A stretch of DNA of 64,000 nt from Kangiella sp. Lineage in GTDB: Bacteria > Pseudomonadota > Gammaproteobacteria > Enterobacterales > Kangiellaceae. A program made the position numbers and the translations under genes. Shown here piece by piece: positions 54,589 through 64,000 of the stretch. Within the stretch, counting starts at the first letter, position 1. Each line of letters begins with the position of its first letter. The stretch is from NCBI GenBank assembly GCA_028284185.1, contig JANQSG010000018.1, forward strand, positions 241,642-305,641. The letters run 5' to 3'. The notes beneath the pieces are model-generated. The model was not told the origin of the DNA, did not search any database, and saw only the letters and a list, made by a program, of their open reading frames with translations.

Positions 54589-55080
54589 CTATTTTTTTGC
54601 TACTAATTCATTTTCATTGTTGGCTTCTATCAAAGGTAGATTCTGTTTTGCTGGAAAACCCATTACGCTGGCATGATAGGGCGAATCATCTACCAACTCA
54701 TATTTATAATTTACTGATAACTGATCATTCTCAGCTAAGGTTACGGTGGTGTCGGGCATATCATTACTGCTCTGAAAATCCGTGCTTAGTTGAAAATCTA
54801 ATAAATTACTGTTGTAAGGCAGTGGGAAAAAATATTCGCCATTAATGGTTTGTTGAGAGTTGTTAGTAAAAGACTGGCTAACTTTAACAATTGCTTTGTT
54901 TCTAAAGATTTTACTAATGATAGTGGTAGCACTAGCAACTTGTCGTTGATTTGCTCCGCCTTCTGCATAGTTTAAATGTCCAACCTCTTCTATAACGATT
55001 TTGTCAGCGGCTTTGCTGGTATTGATTACTAATGTGCTCACCAAAGCCATACTGGTAATTAAAAGATTTGATAATTTCAT
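54589..55080 (-). CDS. secreted protein resembling a VIT-domain fragment
   Basis: This 163-residue exported protein has a signal peptide (MKLSNLLITSMALVSTLVIN...SKA). The segment KVSQSFTNNSQQTINGEYFF and FPLPYNSNLLDFQLS resembles the VIT domain of inter-alpha-trypsin-like proteins, normally joined to a von Willebrand domain. Here the protein ends shortly afterwards (NENELVAKK), so it is either a single-domain form or a remnant. The upstream region has GGAGAACACT before the ATG. Confidence 0.65.
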   Translation of the reverse strand: MKLSNLLITSMALVSTLVINTSKAADKIVIEEVGHLNYAEGGANQRQVASATTIISKIFRNKAIVKVSQSFTNNSQQTINGEYFFPLPYNSNLLDFQLSTDFQSSNDMPDTTVTLAENDQLSVNYKYELVDDSPYHASVMGFPAKQNLPLIEANNENELVAKK

Positions 55081-55330
55081 AGTGTTCTCCAGGTGGTATT
55101 CGTTTTGCTTGATGCTATTAAAGCAATTGCTTATGGCTAAAATATCCTGGAAAAATTATGCAAAACTGCTAAATATGGCGAATTATGACTGGTGATTGAA
55201 AGTAGCTTTAGAGTGTATTTGTATTGTTCAAAAAATAATCGCTTAAATATGGCGGGAAATTCTGGTTTGAGCTATAATTCGCGCCCTTTTTTAAGATTTT
55301 TAACGGTTCTTAGTAAACGAGCGAGAGGCA

Positions 55331-56707
55331 ATGAGCGAGCAACTAGCCAGTCCAGTGACTGAATCAGCGACAAAGAAATTATTTATCAAGACCTGGGGTT
55401 GTCAGATGAATGAGTACGATTCGTCTCGTATGTCTGATCTGTTAAATAAAACCCACGGCCTGGAAGCGGCTGCCTCCGCGGAAGAAGCGGATGTGATTTT
55501 GCTGAATACCTGCTCGATCCGTGAAAAAGCTCAAGAGAAGGTATTTTCCCAATTGGGTCAGTGGAAAAATCTGAAAAATAACAAACCGGATTTAATTATT
55601 GGTGTTGGTGGTTGTGTCGCTTCCCAGGAAGGTCAGTTTATTCGCCAGCGTGCGCCTTTTGTCGATGTGATTTTCGGGCCACAAACTTTGCATCGTTTAC
55701 CCGAAATGATTAAACAGGCTGCTGGCCAAAAGAAAGTAGTTTTAGATATCAGTTTCCCGGAAATTGAAAAATTTGATCGTTTACCAGAGCCGCGCGCCGA
55801 AGGTCCCACCGCTTTTGTTTCAGTGATGGAGGGTTGCTCTAAATACTGTTCATTTTGTGTAGTACCTTATACCCGTGGTGAGGAAGTGAGTCGTCCTTTC
55901 GATGATGTATTGGCGGAGTGTGCACAGTTAGCCACTCAAGGGGTACGCGAAATCAATTTATTGGGTCAGAATGTAAATGCCTATCGTGGTGAAACTCACG
56001 AAGGCCATAAAGCGGATTTGGCTGAGTTAATTACTTATGTGGCAGCGATTGATGGCATTGATCGTATTCGTTATACCACTTCGCACCCGGTAGAGTTTTC
56101 GGAGCGCTTAATCGAGGTTTATGCTGAAGTTCCTGAATTAGTGAGTCATTTGCATTTACCCGTGCAGTCTGGTTCCGATCGTGTATTGGCGATGATGAAA
56201 CGTGGTCATACGGCGTTAGAATACAAATCGAAGATCCGCAAATTAAGAAAGATCCGTCCAGAAATTTCCATGTCATCAGATTTCATTATTGGCTTCCCAG
56301 GTGAAACCAATCAGGACTTTGAAGATACCATGAATCTGATTGCGGATATTGGTTACGATCATTCCTTTAGTTTTATTTATAGCGCCCGTCCGGGAACGCC
56401 AGCGTCTGATTTGGTGGACGATACGCCTGAAGAAACCAAAAAACAGCGGTTAAGTTTGTTGCAGCAACGCATTAACCAGCAAGCTTTTTCGATTAGTCGC
56501 AATATGGTGGGAACACGTCAAACGATTTTGGTTGAAGGTCCATCGAAAAAGGACCCGATGGAATTGCGTGGTCGTACTGAAAATAACCGCATCGTCAATT
56601 TTGTTGCACCACATAACCTGATCGGTAAGTTTGTGGAAGTGAATGTTACCGATGCTTTTCCGAACTCATTGCGTGGCGAATTTATTAGAGATGGTAAAAT
56701 TTATTAG
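55331..56707 (+). CDS. miaB: tRNA-2-methylthio-N6-isopentenyladenosine-37 methylthiotransferase
   Basis: MiaB is a radical-SAM enzyme that adds methylthio to isopentenyl-A37 of tRNA. The 458-residue product has the N-terminal cluster domain ([37 protein letters not shown]), the radical-SAM motif [15 protein letters not shown], and a C-terminal TRAM domain (about 390-455). It starts a probable miaB-phoH-ybeY-corC-lnt unit; the following gene lies 27 bases on. Confidence 0.97.
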   Translation: MSEQLASPVTESATKKLFIKTWGCQMNEYDSSRMSDLLNKTHGLEAAASAEEADVILLNTCSIREKAQEKVFSQLGQWKNLKNNKPDLIIGVGGCVASQEGQFIRQRAPFVDVIFGPQTLHRLPEMIKQAAGQKKVVLDISFPEIEKFDRLPEPRAEGPTAFVSVMEGCSKYCSFCVVPYTRGEEVSRPFDDVLAECAQLATQGVREINLLGQNVNAYRGETHEGHKADLAELITYVAAIDGIDRIRYTTSHPVEFSERLIEVYAEVPELVSHLHLPVQSGSDRVLAMMKRGHTALEYKSKIRKLRKIRPEISMSSDFIIGFPGETNQDFEDTMNLIADIGYDHSFSFIYSARPGTPASDLVDDTPEETKKQRLSLLQQRINQQAFSISRNMVGTRQTILVEGPSKKDPMELRGRTENNRIVNFVAPHNLIGKFVEVNVTDAFPNSLRGEFIRDGKIY

Positions 56708-56734
56708 GCAGCATTCGCCTGAAAAAAGGATCTT

Positions 56735-57709
56735 ATGTCTGATTTAGCTCCTCAAGCTTTTGAATTATTGCCTGCCGATAATGATCGTATCTCGGCGTTG
56801 GTCGGTTATCTTGATGAACATTTGAAACACCTTGAGCGTCGTCTTGGAGTGGAAATTAATGTGCGTGAAAATAAAGTGCAGGTGATTGGTGAGTTAAAAA
56901 ATTCATCTGCTGCGCGTCAAGCTATTGAATCATTGTATGAGCAAACCAAGCGTAATCGTGATTTGGATAGCGCTGACGTACATTTGGCGATTCAGGAAGT
57001 CATGGCCGAGCAGGAATTAGCAAATACCACGAGTGATGATGTTAAATTGATCACTAAGCGTGGTTTGATTAAGCCACGTAGCCCTAATCAAAAACATTAT
57101 ATTAAGGCTATTAAACAGCATGATATTAGCTTTGGTATTGGCCCTGCAGGAACTGGTAAAACTTACCTCGCGGTTGCCAGTGCGGTAGATGCTTGGGAAA
57201 AGCAACAGGTGCGGCGTATTTTATTGACACGTCCAGCGGTAGAAGCCGGTGAGCGTTTAGGCTTTTTACCCGGCGATTTGGCACAAAAAGTGGACCCTTA
57301 TTTAAGACCTTTGTATGACGCCTTATATGAAATGTTTGGTTTTGATAAAGTGGCCAAATTAATGGAACGCAATGTTATTGAAGTGGCACCACTGGCTTAT
57401 ATGCGAGGGCGTACTTTAAACGATGCATTTGTGATTTTGGACGAAAGTCAAAATACCACACCTGAGCAGATGAAAATGTTTTTGACCCGGATTGGCTTTA
57501 ATTCCAAGGCGGTTATTACTGGTGATATTACTCAAGTGGATCTGCCGCGTGGTCAGAAGTCCGGTTTGCGTCATGTGGTTAATGTTTTAAAAGAGGTGGA
57601 TGCTATCAGTTTCACCTTTTTCCAGGCACAGGATGTAGTGCGTCATCCAGTTGTTCAACGAATTGTTCAGGCTTATGAAAGCTTCGAACAAGATTCATCC
57701 GATGATTAG
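56735..57709 (+). CDS. ybeZ: PhoH-like ATPase (YbeZ)
   Basis: This 324-residue ATPase of the PhoH family is a partner of YbeY. It has [11 protein letters not shown] (Walker A), [19 protein letters not shown] (Walker B) and the end [22 protein letters not shown]-like N-terminal part (about 20-90) includes [16 protein letters not shown]. It overlaps the ybeY start by eight bases. Confidence 0.95.
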   Translation: MSDLAPQAFELLPADNDRISALVGYLDEHLKHLERRLGVEINVRENKVQVIGELKNSSAARQAIESLYEQTKRNRDLDSADVHLAIQEVMAEQELANTTSDDVKLITKRGLIKPRSPNQKHYIKAIKQHDISFGIGPAGTGKTYLAVASAVDAWEKQQVRRILLTRPAVEAGERLGFLPGDLAQKVDPYLRPLYDALYEMFGFDKVAKLMERNVIEVAPLAYMRGRTLNDAFVILDESQNTTPEQMKMFLTRIGFNSKAVITGDITQVDLPRGQKSGLRHVVNVLKEVDAISFTFFQAQDVVRHPVVQRIVQAYESFEQDSSDD

Positions 57710-58205
57710 TGCCGAGCAAATAGATTTAGATTATCAGCTAGCCTGTGATTTAGCTGATTTGCCAGCAGCTGGGCAAGTGGTAAACTGGATTGTTATGGCT
57801 TTATCTTATGAGGCACAACAACAAGGTTTGGCTAACCAGTTAAATTTACCCATCGAATTGACACTAAGAATTGTGGATAAGCAGGAAAGTCAGCAGCTAA
57901 ATAGTCTTTATCGGGGTAAAGACAAACCAACCAATGTATTGTCTTTTGTCTTTGAAAATCCTCCAGGTTTGGCCGAATCACTGCCAATTTTGGGTGATTT
58001 GGTCATTTGCGCGGAAGTTGTGGCGCAAGAAGCCATTGAACAAAATAAAAATTTAATGGCGCATTGGGCTCATATGATAGTGCATGGTAGCTTGCATTTA
58101 TTGGGCTACGATCATATAACGGATTCTGAGGCGCAGCAGATGGAGTCTTTGGAAATTGCTATCTTGGAGCAGTTATCAATTTCTAACCCTTATGAAATGT
58201 CATAA
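57702..58205 (+). CDS. ybeY: endoribonuclease YbeY
   Basis: YbeY is a zinc endoribonuclease in 16S rRNA processing and ribosome quality control. The 167-residue product from the ATG at 57702 has the metal motif [30 protein letters not shown] and [14 protein letters not shown]. In-frame starts at 57651 and 57675 exist but extend into phoH; 57702 fits the family boundary. Confidence 0.94.
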   Translation: MISAEQIDLDYQLACDLADLPAAGQVVNWIVMALSYEAQQQGLANQLNLPIELTLRIVDKQESQQLNSLYRGKDKPTNVLSFVFENPPGLAESLPILGDLVICAEVVAQEAIEQNKNLMAHWAHMIVHGSLHLLGYDHITDSEAQQMESLEIAILEQLSISNPYEMS

Positions 58206-58265
58206 GATGATGTGACTTGTGTTTACTGCCAGTTAATTAAAAGTAAGAGGCTAAAATAACCCGAA

Positions 58266-59120
58266 ATGAACGACGACAAACCTCCGTCGAGAAGTTTTTT
58301 TCAGAAAATCACTCAATTGTTCCAGTCGGAACCTCAAGACCGCCAAGAGCTTGTGGATGTTTTGCGCGGTGCCAAAGATGACGAACTAATCAAGCCGGAT
58401 TCACTTTCAATGATGGAAGGAGTGTTGCAAGTTGCAGAAATGCAGGTGCGCGACATCATGATCCCGCGCTCACAAATGAGCGTCATCCACGAAGATACCA
58501 AGCTCAAAGATATTTTGTCTTTAGTGGCTGAAACCAAGCACTCGCGTTACCCGGTGTTTGGCGAAAATCGTGATGATATTGAAGGTATTATGCTGGCTAA
58601 AGAATTGCTGGTTTATACTGCAGCGCATCACACCAATTTTGCAGAAGATGAACACAGTGATTTCGATATCCGCGATGTGCTAAGACCTGCGGTAGTAGTA
58701 CCTGAAAGTAAAAAACTGGATGTGCTGCTTAAAGAGTTTCGTTTGAATCGTAATCACATGGCGATAGTGGTGGATGAGTATGGTGGCGTCTCCGGTTTGG
58801 TGACGATTGAAGATGTGCTTGAGCAAATTGTTGGTGAGATTGAGGATGAGTTTGATATTGATGAAGACGAAGGCAATATCAAAGCTCATGCCAATGGCGA
58901 ATATATGGTCAAAGCACAAACAGAAATTGAGGATTTTAATGAGGAATTGAATGCCAAATTTTCCAATGATGAGTTTGACACTATTGGTGGTTTGGTGGTG
59001 AATCAATTTGGTCATATGCCACAAAGGGATGAGGTTATTGAAATGGGTGGCTTTAATTTTACTGTGCTACATGCCGATCAGCGCCGAGTCCATTTGCTAA
59101 AAGTAAAATCCTTAAAATAA
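58266..59120 (+). CDS. corC: CorC-type CBS protein (magnesium/cobalt efflux)
   Basis: CorC-type proteins act with ion efflux or as gates of magnesium transport. The 284-residue product has an N-terminal hydrophilic start, two CBS domains (about 60-120 and 135-190; VRDIMIPRSQMSVIHEDTKL, VVDEYGGVSGLVTIEDVL) and a C-terminal transporter-associated domain (about 205-280, GGLVVNQFGHMPQRDEVIEM). There is no membrane domain, so it is the CorC/YbeX form. It precedes lnt, as in many relatives. Confidence 0.94.
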   Translation: MNDDKPPSRSFFQKITQLFQSEPQDRQELVDVLRGAKDDELIKPDSLSMMEGVLQVAEMQVRDIMIPRSQMSVIHEDTKLKDILSLVAETKHSRYPVFGENRDDIEGIMLAKELLVYTAAHHTNFAEDEHSDFDIRDVLRPAVVVPESKKLDVLLKEFRLNRNHMAIVVDEYGGVSGLVTIEDVLEQIVGEIEDEFDIDEDEGNIKAHANGEYMVKAQTEIEDFNEELNAKFSNDEFDTIGGLVVNQFGHMPQRDEVIEMGGFNFTVLHADQRRVHLLKVKSLK

Positions 59121-59126
59121 TTATTA

Positions 59127-60653
59127 ATGAATAGACTGGTTTCTAAACTGCAAGGCAGTGGCACTTATCTTTTTGCTTTAATTGTGGGTGCCATTTACCC
59201 TCTAGCTTTCGCACCTTTTGAAAGGTGGCCATTAGCAATTTTATCGGTGAGTGCATTTTGGTGGCTGTTAAAGGGAACTAGTCCTAAAACAGCATTTCGT
59301 TTAGGTTTTTGTTATGGGTTAGGCCTTTTTGCTGTAGGTATTTCTTGGGTGTTTGTTTCCATAAATACCTTTGGTAATGCTTCAGTTTCTTTAGCGGTAT
59401 TTTTGACGATTTTATTTATTGCTTTGTTAGCGTCATTGTTTGGACTATTAGCATGGCTATTTAGAAAATATTTTTCAGAATACTCTTTAGTTAGTCAAAT
59501 CATTATTTTTTCTTTGTTCTGGCTTGGTATCAATTTATTCCAAGGGTATAGCTTTATCAGTTTTCCCTGGTTGTATTTAGGATATAGCCAAACTGGCGGT
59601 ATCTTTATGGGGATTGGATCATTGCTTGGAGTGCATGGTATTAGTTTATATTTATTACCACTAGCGATTCTGACAGCAGAAGTGGCAACCGCAAAAACTA
59701 CTAGCAAAATAGTAGCGCTTGGTAGTTATTTAGTTTTGGGGTTAGGCCTTTCTTGGTGGGGACTAAGTGGTGAGACCAAACAGGAGAGTAGTTTAACTGT
59801 AGCTTTAGTCCAGCCAAATACCGATCAGCATAAAAAATGGGATCGCCAGTATTTTGCTGAAATCGTTAACGATATGTTGCAGCAAACGGAAAATTATTGG
59901 GGAGCTGATTTGGTGGTATGGCCGGAAGCGGCGATTCCTGCGATGGATTCTCAAGTCAATTGGTTGTTAGAGGATTTATCCAAGCAGGCGACTAACTCAG
60001 GTTCGACTTTTATTACCGGAATTCCGTTATTGTCTAATTCACAAGATAGTGATGAATATTATGCCGGCATTAAAATGTTAGGGGCTCAACAGGCCGATTA
60101 TCGCAAACAACAATTAGTCCCTTTTGGTGAATACTTGCCTTTGGGGTTTTTAAGAGGCTTAATCGAATTTTTTGATTTGCCTATGTCGAGTTTTACTCCT
60201 GGGTCTTCCAGACAGACAGGTTTTGATACTGACAAAGCGTATTTGATTCCGGCTATTTGTTATGAAATTGCCTTTTCCAGCTTGATCCAGGACTTATCGG
60301 CAAAATCAGAGAGTAAAACCAAACCTAAAGTTATTTTAACTATTAGTAACGATACCTGGTTTGGTCAATCTTGGGGGCCTTTACAACACTTTCAAATGGC
60401 ACAAATGCGAGCGATTGAAAATGGCTTGCCGGTTATTCGTGGCACCAACAATGGCCTAACCGCGTTAATTGACCATTATGGCCAGGTCATTGACCAGGAA
60501 GAACGTTTTGTAAAAGCGGTTTTAGCAGGTGTTGTTCCTTTAACGCAACGCCGTACCTGGTTCAGCCAGTGGGGCTATTGGCCATTGACACTGATCAGTT
60601 TGCTATTAGCGCTAGTGGCGATAGGGTTGCGTAAATCCAATAAATCTACCTAA
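59127..60653 (+). CDS. lnt: apolipoprotein N-acyltransferase
   Basis: Lnt N-acylates mature lipoproteins in the inner membrane. The 508-residue product has about six helices (1-210), then a nitrilase-like domain with the catalytic Glu in VVWPEAAIPA, a Lys in KQQLVPFGEYLPL and the Cys in IPAICYEIAF. The GTNNGLTALIDHYG part is conserved. It is six bases after corC. Confidence 0.96.
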   Translation: MNRLVSKLQGSGTYLFALIVGAIYPLAFAPFERWPLAILSVSAFWWLLKGTSPKTAFRLGFCYGLGLFAVGISWVFVSINTFGNASVSLAVFLTILFIALLASLFGLLAWLFRKYFSEYSLVSQIIIFSLFWLGINLFQGYSFISFPWLYLGYSQTGGIFMGIGSLLGVHGISLYLLPLAILTAEVATAKTTSKIVALGSYLVLGLGLSWWGLSGETKQESSLTVALVQPNTDQHKKWDRQYFAEIVNDMLQQTENYWGADLVVWPEAAIPAMDSQVNWLLEDLSKQATNSGSTFITGIPLLSNSQDSDEYYAGIKMLGAQQADYRKQQLVPFGEYLPLGFLRGLIEFFDLPMSSFTPGSSRQTGFDTDKAYLIPAICYEIAFSSLIQDLSAKSESKTKPKVILTISNDTWFGQSWGPLQHFQMAQMRAIENGLPVIRGTNNGLTALIDHYGQVIDQEERFVKAVLAGVVPLTQRRTWFSQWGYWPLTLISLLLALVAIGLRKSNKST

Positions 60654-60668
60654 AGCCTTTATTTACAG

Positions 60669-60697
60669 TTGTTGCAAGCTTTTATACAAGGTATCCT
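60669..60697 (+). promoter_or_regulatory. leuS-lptE-holA promoter
   Basis: TTGTTG (60669-60674), a 17-base spacer and TATCCT (60692-60697). It lies 89 bases before the chosen leuS start. The downstream genes lptE and holA follow closely and would be in the same unit. Confidence 0.5.
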
Positions 60698-60785
60698 TGC
60701 CGCTTGAATTAAAGCTTTTCCAATGTCTGAAAAGCGATTAACCAATTTATGTAAGTTAGTATCCACAAGTATTCAAACAATGCAG

Positions 60786-63395
60786 ATGAACGAACATTAT
60801 CAACCTTCGGAAATCGAAGGCAAAGTCCAGGAATTTTGGCGTAAAAATAAGACTTTTAAGGCGCTTTCTCCACAAGAAGGGGGAGACACTTCTAAGGAGA
60901 AGTATTACTGCTTAAGCATGTTTCCTTATCCCAGTGGTCGCCTGCATATGGGGCATGTGCGCAATTACACCATTGGTGATGTGATTTCGCGCTTCCAGCG
61001 TATGTTAGGTAAGAATGTGATGCAGCCGATTGGCTGGGATGCATTTGGTTTGCCGGCAGAAAACGCAGCGGTAAAAAACAATGCTTCTCCCGCCCCCTGG
61101 ACTTACGAAAATATCGAATATATGAAAGGTCAGCTGCAAATGTTGGGTTTTGCTTACGATTGGGATCGGGAGTTAGCCACCTGTCAGCCGGCATATTACC
61201 GTTGGGAGCAGTGGTTTTTTACCAAGTTGTATGAAAAGGGCTTGGTTTACAAAAAGACTTCATCGGTCAACTGGTGTCCGAATGATGAGACGGTGCTGGC
61301 TAATGAGCAGGTGGTGGACGGTACTTGTTGGCGCTGTGATACCAAAGTTGAGCAAAAGGAAATTCCACAATGGTTTATTAAGATCACTGCTTATGCTGAA
61401 GAATTGCTAAATGATTTGGATACATTGAATGGCTGGCCGGAAATGGTTAAAACCATGCAGCGAAACTGGATCGGTCGCTCGGAAGGGGTTGAAGTTGATT
61501 TTGCAGTTAAAGTGGCTGGTTATAATGATGATGCGCTTCGCGTTTATACCACCCGTCCGGATACTTTGTTTGGCGTAACCTATGTCGCAGTGGCTGCAGC
61601 GCATCCGTTAGCGACTTTAGCGGCGAAAAATAATCCAGAATTGCAGGCATTTGTGGATGAATGTCGCAATAGCAAGGTTTCTGAAGCCGAAATGGCGACG
61701 ATGGAAAAGAAAGGGATGGCGACGGGTTTAAGCGTGACTCATCCGCTAACCGGTAAAGAAGTAGCCGTATGGGTAGCTAATTTTGTACTAATGGATTATG
61801 GCACTGGCGCGGTGATGGCAGTGCCAGCTCATGATCAGCGTGATTATGAGTTTGCTACTAAATACGCTATTGCTATTGATCCGGTGATTAAGCCCGATGA
61901 TGACTCTGAGCTGGATATTTCGACAGAAGCCTATACGGAGAAAGGTATTTTATTTAATTCAGCCGAATTTGATGGCATGGAATTTGCCGAAGCGTTTGAT
62001 GCCATTGCTGATAAATTAGAAGCTGAAAATAAGGGCAATAAGACGATAAATTACCGTTTGCGTGACTGGGGAGTTTCGCGTCAGCGTTATTGGGGTGCGC
62101 CAATTCCAATGGTCAATTTGCCTGATGGTTCGGTAATCCCTGCACCAGAAGATCAGTTACCAGTGCGTTTGCCGGAAGATGTAAAAATGGATGGTGTTAC
62201 CAGCCCATTGATTGCCGATAAAGACTGGCAAAAAACACAAGTTGATGGGGTTGAAGCTATTCGCGAGACGGATACTTTTGATACTTTTATGGAATCCAGC
62301 TGGTACTACGCCCGCTATTGTTGTCCGGATTTTGATCAAGGTATTTTGGATCCGGAAAAAGCCAATTATTGGTTACCCGTGGATCAATATATTGGTGGTA
62401 TTGAACACGCTACTATGCATTTGCTGTATTTCCGTTTCTTCCATAAGTTGCTGCGTGATGCGGGTTTTGTAAATTCTGATGAGCCAGCCAAGCGTTTGCT
62501 ATGTCAGGGTATGGTATTGGCCGATGCTTTTTATTATGTGGATGATAAAGGTTCTCGCCAGTGGGTTTCGCCATTAGAGGTCGAGGTTATCGAACGCGAC
62601 GATAAAGGTCATATTACTAAAGCAGTCGATGCGGCTGGTCGTGAGGTGACTCATGCTGGTATGACTAAAATGTCAAAATCTAAAAATAATGGTATTGATC
62701 CTCAGTCAATGGTGGACAAGTATGGTGCTGACACCATGCGTCTGTACACTATGTTTGCTTCACCGCCGGATCAAACCCTGGAGTGGCAGGACTCGGCTGT
62801 GGAAGGCTCTTTGAAGTTTTTGCGCCGCTTGTGGAAATTGGTTTATAGCCATTTGCAAAAAGACGCTGTGCTGTCGATTGATGCAGCCAGTTTAAATAGT
62901 GAGCAAAAGGCATTGCGTCGTAAGACTCATGAAACCATTGCCAAAGTGACCGATGACTATGATCGCCGCCATACCTTCAATACGGCTATTGCAGCGGTAA
63001 TGGAACTGCTAAATCATGCCGCCAAAGCGGAAGAGTCGAGTGCGCAGGATCGAGCAGTATTGCAGGAAGCGCTAGAAGCGGCAGTTTTATTGTTGTCGCC
63101 GATCACACCACATATCTGCTCTGAATTATGGTCAGCGCTGGGTCATGAAACTGAAGTGGTCAATGCGCAGTGGCCTGTGGCCGATAAAGCGGCTATGGTG
63201 CAGGATGAAAAACTGATCGTGGTGCAGGTGAATGGTAAGGTGCGCGCCAAAATGATGGTGGCGGCTGCGGCTACTAAAGATGAAATCGAAGCTTTGGCGT
63301 TGGATAACGATAATGCGAAGAATTTTATTGATGGCCTAACGGTACGTAAGGTGATTGTAGTTCCTGGCAAGTTGGTTAATATAGTAGCTAATTAA
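60786..63395 (+). CDS. leuS: leucyl-tRNA synthetase
   Basis: LeuS charges tRNA-Leu with leucine. The product is about 869 residues from the ATG at 60786, the usual length. It has [16 protein letters not shown] (HIGH), an editing domain (about 220-410), zinc-type CPNDE and KMSKSKNNG (KMSKS), and a C-terminal anticodon-binding part with [14 protein letters not shown]. In-frame starts at 60723 and 60780 also exist; 60786 fits the family N-terminus [18 protein letters not shown]. Confidence 0.97.
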   Translation: MNEHYQPSEIEGKVQEFWRKNKTFKALSPQEGGDTSKEKYYCLSMFPYPSGRLHMGHVRNYTIGDVISRFQRMLGKNVMQPIGWDAFGLPAENAAVKNNASPAPWTYENIEYMKGQLQMLGFAYDWDRELATCQPAYYRWEQWFFTKLYEKGLVYKKTSSVNWCPNDETVLANEQVVDGTCWRCDTKVEQKEIPQWFIKITAYAEELLNDLDTLNGWPEMVKTMQRNWIGRSEGVEVDFAVKVAGYNDDALRVYTTRPDTLFGVTYVAVAAAHPLATLAAKNNPELQAFVDECRNSKVSEAEMATMEKKGMATGLSVTHPLTGKEVAVWVANFVLMDYGTGAVMAVPAHDQRDYEFATKYAIAIDPVIKPDDDSELDISTEAYTEKGILFNSAEFDGMEFAEAFDAIADKLEAENKGNKTINYRLRDWGVSRQRYWGAPIPMVNLPDGSVIPAPEDQLPVRLPEDVKMDGVTSPLIADKDWQKTQVDGVEAIRETDTFDTFMESSWYYARYCCPDFDQGILDPEKANYWLPVDQYIGGIEHATMHLLYFRFFHKLLRDAGFVNSDEPAKRLLCQGMVLADAFYYVDDKGSRQWVSPLEVEVIERDDKGHITKAVDAAGREVTHAGMTKMSKSKNNGIDPQSMVDKYGADTMRLYTMFASPPDQTLEWQDSAVEGSLKFLRRLWKLVYSHLQKDAVLSIDAASLNSEQKALRRKTHETIAKVTDDYDRRHTFNTAIAAVMELLNHAAKAEESSAQDRAVLQEALEAAVLLLSPITPHICSELWSALGHETEVVNAQWPVADKAAMVQDEKLIVVQVNGKVRAKMMVAAAATKDEIEALALDNDNAKNFIDGLTVRKVIVVPGKLVNIVAN

Positions 63396-63421
63396 TTATT
63401 GAATAGACTATTGGGTTGATA

Positions 63422-63913
63422 ATGAAAAAGCTTTGGTTAATTGGACTTTTAATAGCGGGCAGTTTGCTGGTTGTTAGCTGTGGTTTCCAGTTAAGAGGTC
63501 AAGGATTTGATTTGCATCAAACCCAGGTTTGGTTATTAACCAATAATCCTCATGCTAATTTTGAGCGTGCTTTGAAGCAGCGTTTAAAAACTCAGGGTGG
63601 TCAATGGGTCGATTTGGTTGAAGAGGCCGATCTGCAATTGGCGATTGACGAGTATTTTACCGAAGAAAGAGTCATTGCACGCGACAGTAATGGTCGTCCC
63701 AGCGAATTGGAGTTAATTTTCAAGCTAAATTACCGATTAAAATCTAATACAGATACTTCTGAGCAGTCTGATCAAGAGCTAAGCAGTCGGCGTGAATTTG
63801 CCTTTGATCGCAACTTAGAAACGGGCCAGGAAATGGAAAAACAGCGTCTGGTGAGTGATATGCAGCAAGAAATCATCAGTCGCTTGCTACTGCAAATGGC
63901 CAAACTGGATTAA
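63422..63913 (+). CDS. lptE: LPS-assembly lipoprotein LptE
   Basis: LptE plugs the LptD barrel for lipopolysaccharide transport to the outer membrane. The 163-residue product has a lipoprotein signal MKKLWLIGLLIAGSLLVVSC and GFQLRGQGFDLHQTQVWLLT after the cysteine, and a helical C-terminus (MEKQRLVSDMQQEII). It follows leuS, the standard order. Confidence 0.95.
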   Translation: MKKLWLIGLLIAGSLLVVSCGFQLRGQGFDLHQTQVWLLTNNPHANFERALKQRLKTQGGQWVDLVEEADLQLAIDEYFTEERVIARDSNGRPSELELIFKLNYRLKSNTDTSEQSDQELSSRREFAFDRNLETGQEMEKQRLVSDMQQEIISRLLLQMAKLD

Positions 63914-63943
63914 CGGCTGAATTAAGCTTGATAAGGCATTGTA

Positions 63944-64000
63944 TTGAAATTATATCCCGAACAATTAGCACAGAACCTACAAAGTCTGAAGCCAGTCTAT
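63944..64000 (+). CDS. holA: DNA polymerase III delta subunit, 5' end (truncated by window)
   Basis: The frame opening at the TTG at 63944 reads MKLYPEQLAQNLQSLKPVY, the typical start of HolA, which loads the sliding clamp. AAGG lies about eight bases before it. Only 19 residues are in the window. Its position after lptE fits leuS-lptE-holA. The start codon is inferred, as no ATG is near. Confidence 0.75.
   Translation, partial: MKLYPEQLAQNLQSLKPVY

Overview
The window reads as a chromosomal segment of a marine-type gammaproteobacterium with an AT-leaning genome. It has the gammaproteobacterial blocks folP-glmM, tpiA-secG-tRNA-Leu, nuoA-N, tRNA-fMet-rimP-nusA-infB-rbfA-truB-rpsO-pnp and miaB-phoH-ybeY-corC-lnt-leuS-lptE-holA. 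It carries both a complete Na+-NQR and a complete 14-subunit complex I. Gene content and protein style fit Kangiellaceae/Oceanospirillales-like bacteria, but I cannot prove the genus from sequence alone.

Layout: 1-3600 holds the folP end, glmM, an OmpA-like porin with calcium-binding repeats, and a CBS-domain protein. 3601-10752 (minus strand) is nqrABCDEF followed by apbE and nqrM, i.e. the sodium pump plus its flavin-attachment enzyme and its iron-site maturation factor. 11233-12674 is tpiA-secG-tRNA-Leu(GAG). 12652-19053 is a 6.4-kb integrative element in the 3' end of that tRNA gene. 19135-24908 is an accessory stretch (AraC-type regulator, S41 protease, solute-binding protein, YheT hydrolase, HD-GYP protein). 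25099-39671 is nuoA-N. 39835-43053 holds a small membrane protein, an S9 peptidase and a TlpA-type thioredoxin. 43060-53061 is the translation/RNA operon, starting with a strong promoter, a highly structured leader, the initiator tRNA and rimP. 53529-55080 holds three small envelope-protein genes of unclear role. 55331-64000 is the miaB to holA block.

The most interesting region is the integrative element. It has intact attL (functional tRNA end) and a decayed attR copy. It encodes a tyrosine integrase with a TTG start just after a repeat that also occurs at the far end (likely arm-type sites), an AlpA-type regulator, a phage-type helix-turn-helix protein, and a winged-helix replication-like protein whose end overlaps the first of four iteron-like repeats. 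Its cargo is a leucine-rich-repeat lipoprotein, a HEPN-like protein with an R-x4-H motif, and a 274-residue orphan. This looks like a plasmid-like or satellite-like integrative element with possible defence cargo; that role is inferred.

A second candidate is the roughly 110-nt region between the strong promoter at 43060-43087 and the initiator tRNA. It folds into several strong, partly mutually exclusive stems. Other points worth checking are a 1-72 U·U mismatch in the initiator tRNA, a palindrome on the -35 box of the ompA-like gene, a long hairpin between convergent genes at 54471-54528, and an intergenic region at 53060-53528 that looks like a dispersed repeat.
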